NCBI GenBank assembly: GCA_963724855.1
Contig: CAVRWH010000006.1
Coordinates: 620,001 to 684,000, forward strand
Source: DASRAA01 sp963724855
GTDB taxonomy: Bacteria; Acidobacteriota; Terriglobia; Terriglobales; Acidobacteriaceae
Length of the DNA stretch: 64,000 nt
Reading direction: 5' to 3'
This document shows, one piece after another, positions 1-9,185 of this stretch (the stretch's first letter is position 1; every line of letters begins with the position of its first letter). The translations under genes were made by a program, and so were the position numbers. Under the pieces are notes generated by a model, which did no database searches, had not been told where the DNA came from, and was given only the letters and a program-made list of their open reading frames with translations.

Positions 1-1124
1 CGTGGGTGCCAGTATTGCCTGGAACCTCGCCGAACAAGGCTGTCGTAACGTGCTGATTCTGGAGCGCGAAACCCATCAAGGTAAAGGATCTACGGGAAAA
101 AGTATGGGTGGGGTGCGGGCGCAATTTGCCACCGAGCCCAACATCCAGATGTCGATGTACTCCATCAAGTTCTACTCGGAGTTTGACGAGCGGCTCGGGC
201 AGCCGGGAGGCTACCGTCCGCAGGGCTATCTGTTTGTAGCCACGGCAGATAAGCACCTCAATTACTTGCGTACTAACCAGGCTTTGCAGCACTCGCTGGG
301 ACTGACACAGGCGCGAGATGGTCAGCCGGGACGAGATCGTAGCGCGGGTACCGCAGCTACGGGCCGACGATATTTTGGGTGGAAGTTTCTGCCCGACTGA
401 CGGATTTGTTGATCCATATAGTGTTATGACAGGATTCACCGCTTGCGCGGTGGAGCGCGGGGCTAAGGTCTGGCGGGCGACGGAAGTCTTGGCGATTCAT
501 AGGGATAGCAAGGGCGTAACGGGAGTAGAAACTTCGCGCGGGCCGGTGGCGACGCGGGTTGTGGTCAACGCTGCGGGGGCGTGGGCGGCGCAGGTCGCGG
601 CGTTGGCGGGAGTCGAGTTGCTGGTGGAACCCCTGCGGCGTCAACTAGTTCCAACCGAACCGTTCGACGGCGTCTCGCACGAGATTCCCATGGTCATTGA
701 TATGTCCACGGGATTTCACTTCCGGCCAGAGAGCCTGGGATTTCTGCTGGCGTGGAACGATCCTGAAGAAACCATTGGGTTTAAGTCGGATTTTGAGGTT
801 TCTTTTATCGAGAAAATTCTGGAGCGGGCGGCAGATCGGGTGCCGTGTTTTGAGAATGTTGCGGTCAATCCCAAGAAAGCGTGGGCGGGGCTGTACGAGG
901 TTTCGCCCGACCACCACTGCATCTTGGGACCGGTTGAAGATGTCCCTAACTTCTTCTGCGCCAATGGCTTCAGCGGACACGGCGTAATGCACGCGCCCTC
1001 GACCGGGAAGATTCTTGCTGACCTAATTTTGACGGGAAAGACGGACGTGGTCAGCAACGTCGCGGCGCTCAGCCCCAGACGCTTTGCCAAAGGCGAGCTA
1101 CTGCACGAGACTGCAGTGCTTTGA
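1..1124 (+). CDS. FAD-dependent oxidoreductase (DAO/sarcosine oxidase beta-like), 5'-partial and frameshifted
   Basis: Probable soluble flavoenzyme of the D-amino-acid oxidase superfamily that oxidises an amine or amino-acid substrate; the substrate cannot be told. The window starts just inside the Rossmann motif (the visible part reads GASIAWNLAEQG, followed by an ERE that would bind the ribose). The frame from position 2 runs into the wrong frame near 311-317, where the sequence gcgcgag looks like it has one extra base. The second frame then continues with the family sequence RVPQLRADDILGGSF through a C-terminal FAD-binding segment (GLYEVSPDHHCILG, GFSGHGVMHAP) to the stop at 1122-1124. Both halves read well, so this is one gene with a single indel, either real or a sequence error. 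The aldo/keto reductase starts 15 bases downstream, so the two are probably co-transcribed. Confidence 0.8.
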
Positions 1125-1139
1125 AAGAGATTGATACCT

Positions 1140-2108
1140 ATGGACTTACGTAAACTGCAACATACGGATTTGGAAGTCTCCCGACTGTGCTTCGGCACCA
1201 TGACCTTGGGCAAGCCGCTCGATCAGGCGGGCACGAACCAGATGATCGACCGCTGTCTTGACGAGGGGATCAACTTCTTTGACACGGCCAACATGTATAA
1301 CGCTGGTGTGGCGGAAAGCCTTCTGGGAGAATCACTTAAGGGACGGCGCGAGAAGGTGGTGCTGGCCAGCAAGGTGTTTTTCAAGATGGGCGACGGGGCT
1401 GACCAGCAGGGTCTTTCGCGCAAGGCGATCCTGCGGGCGATTGACGAGAGCTTGGTGCGCTTGCAGACTGACTACCTTGATATCTATTACTTGCACGCGC
1501 CTGACCATGCGGTCCCGGTTGAGGAGTCGCTGGAGGCGATGGACACTCTGGTGCGGCAGGGCAAGGTGCGGTACCCGGCTTGCTCGAACTACGCTGGCTG
1601 GGAAGTCGTTCAAATGCAATGGCTTGCAAAGGAACATGGCTGGGCCGCTCCGCATATTTCGCAGCCTATGTACAACCTGCTGGCGCGGGGGATCGAACAG
1701 GAATATCTGGCCATGTGCAAGGAATTCGGGGTTTCGACCATTGTTTACAACCCTTTAGCGGGAGGGCTACTGACCGGGAAGCACCGGCAGGATTTCGTGA
1801 TTCCGGGGACGCGGTTCGACGGAAATGCGCTCTACCAAGGACGCTACTGGCATACCCAGTACTTCAATGCTGTCAATAGGTTACGGGAGATCGCGCAGAC
1901 GGCGGGGCGGTCGCTGGTGAGTTTGTCGCTGAACTGGCTGCTACATCACACGGTGTCGGATGTGGTGATCTTGGGGGCGTCGAATATGGCGCAACTCAAT
2001 GAAAACCTAGGGGCTTGCGAGGAGGGGCCGCTGCCTGAGGACGTTCTGAAGGCGTGCGATCAGGTGTGGCAGGAGCTGCGGGGGCCGCTGCCCGTTTACA
2101 ACCGGTAG
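1140..2108 (+). CDS. Aldo/keto reductase
   Basis: NADPH-dependent oxidoreductase with a TIM-barrel fold, 322 residues, close to the family's usual length. The catalytic tetrad is visible: Asp and Tyr in DTANMYNAG, Lys in VVLASKVFF and His in YYLHAPDH. The C-terminal NADP-binding part contains VILGASNMAQLNENL. The track-style start is a TTG at 1131, but the ATG at 1140 has a purine-rich ribosome site (gaaagaga, 1123-1130) at good spacing and gives the normal N-terminus MDLRKLQHTDLEVSRL. It follows the FAD oxidoreductase by 15 bases, which suggests a two-gene catabolic unit. The substrate is not determinable. Similar enzymes are often annotated as L-glyceraldehyde 3-phosphate or general aldehyde reductases. 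Confidence 0.9.
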   Translation: MDLRKLQHTDLEVSRLCFGTMTLGKPLDQAGTNQMIDRCLDEGINFFDTANMYNAGVAESLLGESLKGRREKVVLASKVFFKMGDGADQQGLSRKAILRAIDESLVRLQTDYLDIYYLHAPDHAVPVEESLEAMDTLVRQGKVRYPACSNYAGWEVVQMQWLAKEHGWAAPHISQPMYNLLARGIEQEYLAMCKEFGVSTIVYNPLAGGLLTGKHRQDFVIPGTRFDGNALYQGRYWHTQYFNAVNRLREIAQTAGRSLVSLSLNWLLHHTVSDVVILGASNMAQLNENLGACEEGPLPEDVLKACDQVWQELRGPLPVYNR

Positions 2109-2127
2109 GGCGGTTTGAATGGTGCTC

Positions 2128-2145
2128 TTATAACATTTGTTATAA
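2128..2145. promoter_or_regulatory. Palindrome TTATAAC-N4-GTTATAA, possible operator
   Basis: Perfect 7-bp arms around ATTT. An identical-arm palindrome with a different spacer (ACTC) occurs at 55436-55453, upstream of the DMT transporter. Symmetry, AT-richness in a GC-rich genome and recurrence suggest a binding site for a dimeric repressor (GntR or PadR type would fit). This site is just past the aldo/keto reductase stop, and no gene start follows it closely. Confidence 0.4.
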
Positions 2146-2366
2146 CTACCCCATTGTGGGGGTTCGCCGAACATGCTCCCGCGGAACTATTTTTTATCAA
2201 TGAGATATACGCACAACCTGAGCTGCAACTGGAGGGATTCGGCGTAAGCATGGGCAATTTCATTGGAGTTGCAACGGCGAGGGCGGGCGATTTGCAGGAT
2301 TTTTGTCGCGGCAGTGAAGCCAAGTGAGCGTCGGAAAAACGGACGCGAGCCTGGGCACCCGAGCTC

Positions 2367-2480
2367 GGGCTGAAGCCCTCGTAATCTTCTGTCGTCCCTG
2401 CCGGGACTCCGGGTCTTCTTTCGGCGGCCCCAGCGCCGAAGCGCTGGGCCACGCTATGCCGGCTCTCCGGGCCTGGAGCG
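2367..2480 (+). repeat. Four-hairpin dispersed repeat, copy A
   Basis: Shares with copies at 45604-45722 and 46678-46797 the ordered blocks GGGCTGAAGCCC, TCGTCCCTGCCGGGACTC, a variable GC stem, and CTCCGGGCCTGGAG. Each block can fold into a hairpin. In this copy the variable stem is CCCAGCGC with GCGCTGGG closed by CGAA. In the other copies it is longer and different in sequence but still paired. Confidence 0.6.
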
Positions 2481-2557
2481 CAGCGGTTCTCGACAACTTT
2501 GTGGCACCTATCGGAAGTTAGCGCCCAATTGCGGGGCGAGAAGCAAACAGCAGGTCC

Positions 2558-2632
2558 TTCGACTGCGCGCTCGCCCGATCCGCAAAGAACGCGGATCGAA
2601 GAAGAAACAGGCGAGCGCTTCGCTCAGGATGA
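2558..2632 (+). repeat. Dispersed repeat, CCTTCGACT...CTCAGGATGAC family
   Basis: Begins with caggtccttcgactgcgcg and ends with gcttcgctcaggatgac. The same start and end blocks occur twice at 57404-57530. It is intergenic and non-coding, a common type of short repeat in acidobacterial intergenic DNA. Confidence 0.5.
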
Positions 2633-2744
2633 CTACTCAGAAGAAGGATGCTGTGGAGAGGGAAGAAAGCAGATCCCTCGCCCGCTGCGCGGGTTCGTGA
2701 TGACAGTTCTTAAGGGCGGGATGTCAACCGAGCCATATTACTTC

Positions 2745-3545
2745 TTAGGTTAATACCCGCCTGATAAAGCCACGAATGCCCGCGGTGCCCAGCACTCCTA
2801 GTCCGACGAGAAGCGCCAAGATTGACACCCAGGCGGGCATGTGGGGGACGTTGGGGGTGAGGGCGGTGCGGAGGCCTTCGCTCATGTAGACCAGCGGATT
2901 GATGAGCACCAGGACCTGGAGCCAGCGGACGTTGTGCATGGCAGCCCAAGGGTAATAGACACAGCCGAAGAACGTGACCGGCACCACCACGATGCCGAAC
3001 ATCAGGGCGATGTGCTCGGGCTTGACGACGGTACCAATGAACAACCCGACGGTGCCCGCCACGAGAGAAGCCAGTAGAAGAACTCCGATGAGAACCGGCC
3101 AGCTCGAGACATGCACCTGTACCGGCGTGGCCGGGATGAAGTACACCAGCGGAAAAATCACAAGTGCGGCCAGGACACTCTGTACCGCGCTGAAAACGAT
3201 CTTTTCAATGGCGACCCATGTGACCGGCAGCGGTGACATGACGCGGTCGTGGATTTCGCGGGTGGCGCCGATCTCCATCGAAAGCGGCAAGGCGGTCGCC
3301 ATGATGCCCTGGATGAAGATGCCGACGGCCAGCAGGCCGGGCAAAATGAGGGTGCCGAAGCCGGTGCCGCCACTGCTCTGGAAACCCTGACCCATCTTGG
3401 GGAAAAGATAGGTGAAGACGAAGACGAACATCAGGGGATTCATCACGGTGCGGATGAGGAAGGGGATGACTTCGCGGCGCAGCACGCTGATGTCGCGCAG
3501 CAACAGTCCGCGGAACGAGCCCCAATAGAGCCGGAAGTTAGTCAC
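2745..3545 (-). CDS. ABC-2 type transporter permease (DrrB-like)
   Basis: Integral membrane permease of a two-component ABC exporter, 266 residues with about six hydrophobic segments (for example MFVFVFTYLFP, LILPGLLAVGIFIQGIM, LALFIGTVVKPEHIALMF-like stretches and the last LALLVGLGVLGTAGI). I chose the GTG at 3545 because it sits at the end of the ATPase gene (8-base overlap), has GGGAGGGA just upstream and gives the compact N-terminus VTNFRLYWGSFRGLLLRD. The longer reading frame upstream only shadows the ATPase. Family members export antibiotics, lipids or polysaccharides; the substrate here is unknown. Confidence 0.88.
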   Translation of the reverse strand: MTNFRLYWGSFRGLLLRDISVLRREVIPFLIRTVMNPLMFVFVFTYLFPKMGQGFQSSGGTGFGTLILPGLLAVGIFIQGIMATALPLSMEIGATREIHDRVMSPLPVTWVAIEKIVFSAVQSVLAALVIFPLVYFIPATPVQVHVSSWPVLIGVLLLASLVAGTVGLFIGTVVKPEHIALMFGIVVVPVTFFGCVYYPWAAMHNVRWLQVLVLINPLVYMSEGLRTALTPNVPHMPAWVSILALLVGLGVLGTAGIRGFIRRVLT

Positions 3546-4491
3546 GCAGGTCCCTCCCCGTGAGCTTGATGAAAACGGATTCGAGCGTAGTTTCGCTGAC
3601 CGAGATGTCGCGCAGGTTGTCGCCAGTGATGCCGACGATTTCGGGCAATAGGCCACTGCGGCCGTCGGTGAAGACGACCAATCCCGCGTCAGAGCCTTCG
3701 ACTTCAGTGACGCCGGGCAGTGCTCCAAGGCGGTCGCGCAAGCCATCGACGCCGGAGTTCTGGAGTTGGAGCTGGAAGATCTTCTGGGCGCGAACGCTGT
3801 TTTTCAGCTCCTCGGGAGTGCCGCTCACGAGGATTTTGCCGTGGTCGATGATGGCCACCCGGCCGCAAAGCTGGTCGGCTTCTTCCATATAGTGGGTGGT
3901 GAGGACCACGGTGATCCCACGTTGTCGGAGTTCGCGGATGATGTCCCACAATGCCAGACGTGTCTGGGGATCGAGCCCGGCGCTGGGCTCGTCGAGAAAG
4001 AGCAGCTCAGGCTCGTGGGCGATGGCGCGGGCGATCTGGACGCGCTGGGCGAGGCCTCCGGAAAGGGTCTTGACGAAGGTCTTGGCGCGCTCAGTGAGCT
4101 TGAAGAGCTCGAGCAGTTCGTCGGCCTTGGCGGCGGAACGAGCGTGGGTCATTCCGAAGTAGCGGCAGTGGAAGTAGAGATTCTCCCAGACGGTACATTG
4201 GCGGTCGAGGGTGTTGAACTGGGTGACGACGCCCATGTAACGGCGGGCTTCGGCGGGGTGGGCGACCACGTCGATGCCGGCGAGAGTGACCCGGCCGGAG
4301 GTTGGCAGGGAGCGGGTGGTGCAGACGCTGATGGTGGTGCTTTTCCCCGCGCCATTGGGGCCGAGCAGGCCGAAGAGTTCTCCGCGCTCGACGGTGAGGT
4401 CGATGCCCTTGACGGCTTCGACCGGCACCTTGGCGGGATAGGTCTTCACCAGCTGCTGGATGTTGAGTATCGCGTCAGTTGTACTGGTCAC
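3538..4491 (-). CDS. ABC transporter ATP-binding protein (DrrA-like)
   Basis: Cytoplasmic ATPase subunit, 317 residues. Walker A is GLLGPNGAGKST (about residues 41-52), the Q-loop region is GVVTQFNTLD, the signature is LSGGLAQRVQIARA, Walker B is LLFLDEPSAGLD and the H-loop is VLTTHYMEEAD. The C-terminal 90 residues match the extra domain of daunorubicin-resistance type ATPases (DLRDISVSETTLESVFIKLTG is split across this region). Translation starts at a GTG with ggagagcc upstream. It overlaps the permease gene, so the two are translationally coupled and form one exporter. Confidence 0.93.
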   Translation of the reverse strand: MTSTTDAILNIQQLVKTYPAKVPVEAVKGIDLTVERGELFGLLGPNGAGKSTTISVCTTRSLPTSGRVTLAGIDVVAHPAEARRYMGVVTQFNTLDRQCTVWENLYFHCRYFGMTHARSAAKADELLELFKLTERAKTFVKTLSGGLAQRVQIARAIAHEPELLFLDEPSAGLDPQTRLALWDIIRELRQRGITVVLTTHYMEEADQLCGRVAIIDHGKILVSGTPEELKNSVRAQKIFQLQLQNSGVDGLRDRLGALPGVTEVEGSDAGLVVFTDGRSGLLPEIVGITGDNLRDISVSETTLESVFIKLTGRDLRD

Positions 4492-4556
4492 GGCTCTCCG
4501 ATGCGTTGGCGGCGGTTCCCCAAGTGCGTTGGACTAGTTTACCAAGCGAACGGCAT

Positions 4557-4590
4557 TCACCACAGAGCCACTGAGACACGGAGAAATCAA
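4557..4590 (+). repeat. CACAGAG-type dispersed repeat, copy 1
   Basis: The block tcaccacagagccactgaga followed by cacggagaa is shared with copies near 5801, 5903, 57249 and 60187. It lies in the short gap between the ABC ATPase start and the flavoprotein stop and touches the last codon of the flavoprotein gene. Confidence 0.6.
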
Positions 4591-5753
4591 AGGGCTTGCC
4601 CGGCGGCGAAGGCGGAGGACCAGGCCCACTGGAAGTTGAAGCCGCCGAGGTGGCCGGTGACGTCGACCACTTCGCCGATGAAGTAGAGACCGGGAACTTT
4701 TTTGCTTTCCATGGTCTTGGCAGAGAGTTCATCGGTATCGACGCCGCCGGCGGTGACCTCGGCCTTGTCGTAGCCTTCGGTGCCGGAGGGGGTTATCTGC
4801 CAGTGATGAGCGGTGCGTTCGAGATCGTCGATTGCGGGGTTGGTCCAGCGCTCAGGGGCGTGCAGGTCGAGCCAGCGGTCGGCGAGGCGGTCGGGGAGGA
4901 CGGCGCGAAAAGCGGTCTTGGCGGCGTTGAGGTCGCGACCACCGGATTCCAGAAGCAGGCTGGTGGTGATTTCCTTTTCGGGGGCGAGGTCAAGAGACAG
5001 CGGCTCGCCGGGCTTCCAGTAGGACGAGATTTGAAGGATGGCCGGACCGCTGAGGCCGCGGTGGGTGATGAGCATTTTCTCGCGGAAGCGCTGGCTGGCG
5101 ATGGAGGCAACCACTTCGGCGGAGACTCCCGCGAGGTCGCAGTAATGCTTGCGGTCTTCGGCGTCGAAGGTGAGGGGCACCAGCGCGGGACGGCACTCGC
5201 GGAGTTTGAGTCCAAATTGCTTTGCCAGTTCGTAGCCGAAAGCGGTAGCGCCCATCTTGGGGATGGAGAGGCCGCCGGTGGCGACGACGAGGGCGGGGGC
5301 GTGGAATTCATTGGCGCCGGCGTGGACGACGAACTGGTCGGTGCGCCGGACTTCGCGCACGCGGGCGGCGGTGAAGATGTCCACGTGGGCGGCGCGACAT
5401 TCTTCCTCAAGCATGGCCACGATCTCGCGGGCGGAGCCGTCGCAGAACAGCTGGCCGAGAGTTTTTTCGTGATAGGGGATGCGGTGCTTTTCGACGAGGG
5501 CGATGAAGTCTTGCGGGGTGTAGCGGGCGAGGGCCGACTTGCAGAAATGAGGATTGGCGGAGAGGAAATTGTCAGGGCGGCAGTGGAGGTTAGTGAAGTT
5601 GCAGCGGCCTCCACCGGAGATGAGGATTTTATTGCCGATGCGGCCGGCGAGTTCGAGCAGGGCGACGCGACGGCCGCGCTGTCCGGCGGTGAGGGCGCAC
5701 ATCAGGCCGGCAGCACCGCCGCCGAGGATGATGGCGTCGTAGGAGTGGGTCAC
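4587..5753 (-). CDS. NAD(P)/FAD-dependent oxidoreductase, HI0933/YhiN/BaiN family
   Basis: Flavoprotein of about 388 residues. The N-terminal FAD motif reads AIILGGGAAGLMCALTAGQRG, the family motif KILISGGGRCNFTN follows, and LVVATGGLSIPKMGATAFGY is the second conserved block. The C-terminal FAD closing motif is GLYFIGEVVDVTGHLGGFNFQWAWSSAFAAG. The family is widespread and includes BaiN of bile-acid dehydroxylating bacteria, but the usual physiological role is not known. The frame opens at a TTG at 5774. I prefer the GTG at 5753, which gives the normal short leader before the Rossmann strand; no clear ribosome site decides it. Confidence 0.88.
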   Translation of the reverse strand: MTHSYDAIILGGGAAGLMCALTAGQRGRRVALLELAGRIGNKILISGGGRCNFTNLHCRPDNFLSANPHFCKSALARYTPQDFIALVEKHRIPYHEKTLGQLFCDGSAREIVAMLEEECRAAHVDIFTAARVREVRRTDQFVVHAGANEFHAPALVVATGGLSIPKMGATAFGYELAKQFGLKLRECRPALVPLTFDAEDRKHYCDLAGVSAEVVASIASQRFREKMLITHRGLSGPAILQISSYWKPGEPLSLDLAPEKEITTSLLLESGGRDLNAAKTAFRAVLPDRLADRWLDLHAPERWTNPAIDDLERTAHHWQITPSGTEGYDKAEVTAGGVDTDELSAKTMESKKVPGLYFIGEVVDVTGHLGGFNFQWAWSSAFAAGQAL

Positions 5754-5790
5754 GGAATTAGTTTCGAGTTTCAAGTTTCAAGCGAAAGGC

Positions 5791-5955
5791 AAGAACAACA
5801 TCTACCACAGAGGCACTGAGACACGGAGAATTCTGGGTAGAAAAACAAAAGCAGCTACGGATTGACACAGAAGATACGGATCGGTCTTGGCGAAGAACAA
5901 CATCTACTACAGAGGCACTGAGACACAGAGAATTCTGGGTAGAAAAGCAAAAGCA
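5791..5955 (+). repeat. Two near-identical 63-bp direct repeats of the CACAGAG family
   Basis: Unit 1 is 5791-5853 and unit 2 is 5893-5955. Both start aagaacaacatcta, contain cagaggcactgagacac and end agaattctgggtagaaaa plus caaaagca. I count three differences. They fill most of the 317-base gap between the flavoprotein start and the RND permease stop. Nothing else is seen in that gap. Confidence 0.8.
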
Positions 5956-6070
5956 CCAAGGGGGTGTTCCCACAACTGCCGACGGCGGGCAAACGGAATC
6001 CACCGACGGAAAGACCCGCTCAAGGCCGCTACGCGTCCTTGAACGGGGCACCCTCAGAATGCAAAAGCTG

Positions 6071-9000
6071 TCAGTCGGCGAAGATGGGGACGTCGCCCTT
6101 CTGCTGCAACTGCTTGCGACGCCAGGGGAGATGGGCGAGGAACCAGGCCTGGAAGCGGTCCATGTAGAGATACACGACCGGAGTAGTAAAGATGGTGAGC
6201 ATCTGGCTGACGATGAGGCCGCCGACAATGGCGACGCCGAGCGGGCGGCGGAGCTCGGAGCCGGTGCCGTGACCGAAGGCAAGAGGAACAGCGCCCAACA
6301 GGGCGGCGGCGGTGGTCATCATGATGGGGCGGAAGCGGAGAAGCGCGGCTTCGTGGATGGCGTCGAGGGGCGACATGCCCTGGCGTTCACGCTCGAGGGC
6401 GAAGTCGATCATCATGATGGCGTTTTTCTTGACGATGCCGATGAGGAGCAGGATGCCGACCAGTCCGATGACGTTGAGTTCCATCTTAAAGAGGAGGAGA
6501 CCGAGCAAAGCGCCGGTGCCAGCCGAGGGGATGGTGGACAGAATGGTAATGGGATGAATGTAGCTCTCGTAGAGAATGCCGAGGACGATGTAGACAGCCA
6601 GCAAAGCGGCCAGCACCAATAGCGGCATGGAGGAGAGCGAGTCCTGGAAGGCGGCGGCGGCGCCCTGGAAAGTGCCGTGGATGGAACCCGGCAGGCGCAT
6701 CTGGGTCTCGGCGGCCAAGATGGCCCTGGTGGCTTCGCCGAGCGAGCCGCCCGGGTTGAGGTTAAAGGAGATGGTGACGGCGGGAAACTGTCCCTGGTGG
6801 GCCACGGCGAGGGAGGTGGTGGAGGGGCCGAAGTGAGCGAAGGAGGACAGCGGCACAACAGCGCCGGTCCTGGTGGTGACGTAGACGGTCTGCAGGGCGT
6901 CAGGGGTCATTTGGTACTTGGGGTCAACTTCGAGCACGACCCAATACTGGTTCAAGGTGCGGTAGATGGGAGAAATCTCGCGCTGTCCGAAGGCGTCGTA
7001 TAAGACCTCGTCAATCTGCTGCGGAGAGATGCCCAGGCGGGCGGCGGTGTCGCGGTCGATGATGATGTTCTGGGCGAGGCCGTGCACCTGCTGGTCGCTG
7101 CTGACGTCTTTAAGCATGGGCAGAGTGCGTAATTTGGCGACCAGCTTGGGCGACCAGGAATAGAGCTCGTCGAGATTGTCGCCGGAGAGGGTGTACTGAT
7201 ACTGGGCGTTGGAGAGGCGCCCGCCGATCTGGAGGTCTTGCACAGCCTGAAAATAAAGGGCGGCGCCGGGGACGTGAGAGAGCTGGGGGCGGAGGCGATT
7301 GATGACCTGGTCGGCACTGACCTTGCGTTCCTTGAGAGGCTTGAGGGTGGCGAAGACGCGGGCCTGATTTTGCGGGCCGCCGCCGCCGACGGAGGCGATG
7401 ACGTTCTGGATAGCGGGGTCGCGCCTGACGATGTCGACGAACTTCATGACCTTGCTGTTCATGGCATCGAAGGAGACATCCTGGTCACCCATGACGATGC
7501 CGAAGATGCGGCCGGTGTCTTGCTGGGGAAAGAAGCCCTTGGGGACGATGATGTAGAGATAGAAGTTAAGGCCGACGGTGATGAGGACCATGGCCAGGAC
7601 CAGGGCCTGGTGGCGCAGAACCCAGGCCAGGGCGCGGTGATAGCCGCGGTTCATGCGCTGGAAGCCGCCTTCGCTGGCGCGGTAGATAACGCCGTGGCGG
7701 GCGCTGTGCGGTCTGAGGAAATGGGCGCACAGCATGGGTGTCGTGGTGAGCGAGACCACCATCGAGATGGCGATGGTGGAGGTGATGGTCATAGCGAATT
7801 CGTGAAAGAGACGCCCGATGAGGCCGCTCATCAGGAGGATGGGGATGAACACCGCCACCAGCGAGATGCTCATCGACATGACAGTGAAGCCGATCTCACG
7901 CGAGCCCAGCAGAGCGGCATCGAAGGGGAGCATGCCCCCCTCGATGTGGCGCATGATGTTTTCGAGCACCACGATGGCGTCGTCCACGACGAATCCGGTG
8001 GAAATGGTGAGCGCCATGAGCGAGAGGTTGTTGAGCGAGTAGTTCATCAGGTACATCACGCCGAAGGTGCCGACGATGGCAAGGGGCACGGCGACGCTGG
8101 GGATGAGGGTGGCACGGATTTCGCGCAGGAAGACAAAGACGACCAGTACAACCAGGATGACGGAAATGATGAGGGTGCGCTGCACGTCAGCGACGGAAGC
8201 GCGCACGGTGGTAGTGCGGTCGAGTCCGACCTGAAGCTCGATGCCCTGTGGAATGGAGGCTTTGAGGAAGGGCAGAGCGGCGATGACGCGGTCCACGGTA
8301 GCGATGATGTTGGCGCCGGGCTGGCGAAAGAGCACCGCGAGAACGCTGGGCTTGCCGTTGAAGCTGCCCGAGTTGTAGATGTTGGAATAGGAGTCTTCGA
8401 CGGTGGCGACGTCGCTGAGACGGACGGGCGCGCCGTTGCGGTAGGCCACGACCAGCGGCCGATAGTCAGCGGCCTTCTTCATCTGATCGTTGTCCTTGAT
8501 CATCCAGCTCTTCTGGTCGCCCTGGAGGGAGCCCTTGGCCAAGAGGACATTTTCGCCGTCGATGGCCGTTCGAACGGCTTCGAGTCCAAGACCCATTTTG
8601 TTGAGGATGAAGGGATTGGCCTCGATGCGGACGGCAGGCTGAGAAGACCCCCAGATGAAGACCTGGCCGATACCTTCGATTTGCGACAGCTTCTGACCGA
8701 GGATGGAGTCGGCAGCGTCATACATCGCGTCCTTGGTGAGCGTGTCGGAGGTCATCACCAGGATCATGATGGGGGCGTCAGCGGGATTAACCTTGCGGTA
8801 AGTCGGATTACCGGGGAGATCGGCTGGGAGGTAGCCGCGCGCAGCGTTGATGGCGGCCTGAACGTCGCGGGCCGCGGCATCGATGTCGCGGTTGAGATCA
8901 AACTGCATGGTGATGCCAGTAGAGCCGAGCTGGCTCGACGAGGTCATCTGGTTGATGGCGGCAATGCGTCCGAACTGGCGCTCTAAAGGCGTGGCAACAG

Positions 9001-9184
9001 CCGAAGCCATGGTTTCGGGACTGGCGCCGGGCAGGCCGGCGCCCACGGAGATCACGGGGAAATCAATCTGGGGGAGCGGCGACACGGGCAGCGTGGTGTA
9101 GGCAAGCCCGCCGGCGAGCAACAACGCGATGGTCATCAGCGTGGTTGCGACGGGCCGGTGAATCGCTGGGCCGGAGATGTTCAC
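6071..9184 (-). CDS. RND multidrug efflux permease (MdtC/MuxC-like)
   Basis: Inner-membrane proton-driven pump of the HAE1 RND family, 1037 residues, the full family length. Twelve membrane segments are expected. TM1 is VATTLMTIALLLAGGLAYTT and is followed by the typical ISV-GLPGASPE loop. TM4 carries the paired aspartates in GFVVDDAIVVLENI, and TM10 has the conserved lysine in LIGIVKKNAIMMIDFAL. Large periplasmic porter and docking loops follow TM1 and TM7. Its ATG is one base past the stop of the upstream permease gene, so the two are co-translated. Paired non-identical permeases with one adaptor are the hallmark of MdtABC/MuxABC pumps. No outer-membrane TolC gene is in the window. Confidence 0.95.
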   Translation of the reverse strand: MNISGPAIHRPVATTLMTIALLLAGGLAYTTLPVSPLPQIDFPVISVGAGLPGASPETMASAVATPLERQFGRIAAINQMTSSSQLGSTGITMQFDLNRDIDAAARDVQAAINAARGYLPADLPGNPTYRKVNPADAPIMILVMTSDTLTKDAMYDAADSILGQKLSQIEGIGQVFIWGSSQPAVRIEANPFILNKMGLGLEAVRTAIDGENVLLAKGSLQGDQKSWMIKDNDQMKKAADYRPLVVAYRNGAPVRLSDVATVEDSYSNIYNSGSFNGKPSVLAVLFRQPGANIIATVDRVIAALPFLKASIPQGIELQVGLDRTTTVRASVADVQRTLIISVILVVLVVFVFLREIRATLIPSVAVPLAIVGTFGVMYLMNYSLNNLSLMALTISTGFVVDDAIVVLENIMRHIEGGMLPFDAALLGSREIGFTVMSMSISLVAVFIPILLMSGLIGRLFHEFAMTITSTIAISMVVSLTTTPMLCAHFLRPHSARHGVIYRASEGGFQRMNRGYHRALAWVLRHQALVLAMVLITVGLNFYLYIIVPKGFFPQQDTGRIFGIVMGDQDVSFDAMNSKVMKFVDIVRRDPAIQNVIASVGGGGPQNQARVFATLKPLKERKVSADQVINRLRPQLSHVPGAALYFQAVQDLQIGGRLSNAQYQYTLSGDNLDELYSWSPKLVAKLRTLPMLKDVSSDQQVHGLAQNIIIDRDTAARLGISPQQIDEVLYDAFGQREISPIYRTLNQYWVVLEVDPKYQMTPDALQTVYVTTRTGAVVPLSSFAHFGPSTTSLAVAHQGQFPAVTISFNLNPGGSLGEATRAILAAETQMRLPGSIHGTFQGAAAAFQDSLSSMPLLVLAALLAVYIVLGILYESYIHPITILSTIPSAGTGALLGLLLFKMELNVIGLVGILLLIGIVKKNAIMMIDFALERERQGMSPLDAIHEAALLRFRPIMMTTAAALLGAVPLAFGHGTGSELRRPLGVAIVGGLIVSQMLTIFTTPVVYLYMDRFQAWFLAHLPWRRKQLQQKGDVPIFAD

Positions 9185-9185
9185 G

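Larger units (their letters stand above)
2109..2744. other. Intergenic region with palindrome and dispersed repeats
   Basis: There is no convincing gene in these 636 bases. It contains an exact inverted repeat TTATAAC-N4-GTTATAA (2128-2145), a REP-like palindrome around 2330-2360, one copy of the four-hairpin repeat (2367-2480), and one copy of the repeat ending CGCTCAGGATGAC (about 2558-2632). A 70-codon ORF at 2115-2327 has no recognisable domain and is probably chance. Confidence 0.6.

Noticed and set aside
2115..2327. 70-codon ORF after the aldo/keto reductase
   Set aside because: No homologous motif or ribosome site; it spans the TTATAAC palindrome.
7238..8986. 582-codon open frame on the plus strand inside the RND permease
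   Set aside because: It is antisense to a full-length conserved permease. Its composition (Asp/Glu/Gly/His-rich) is the typical shadow of a GC-rich gene.
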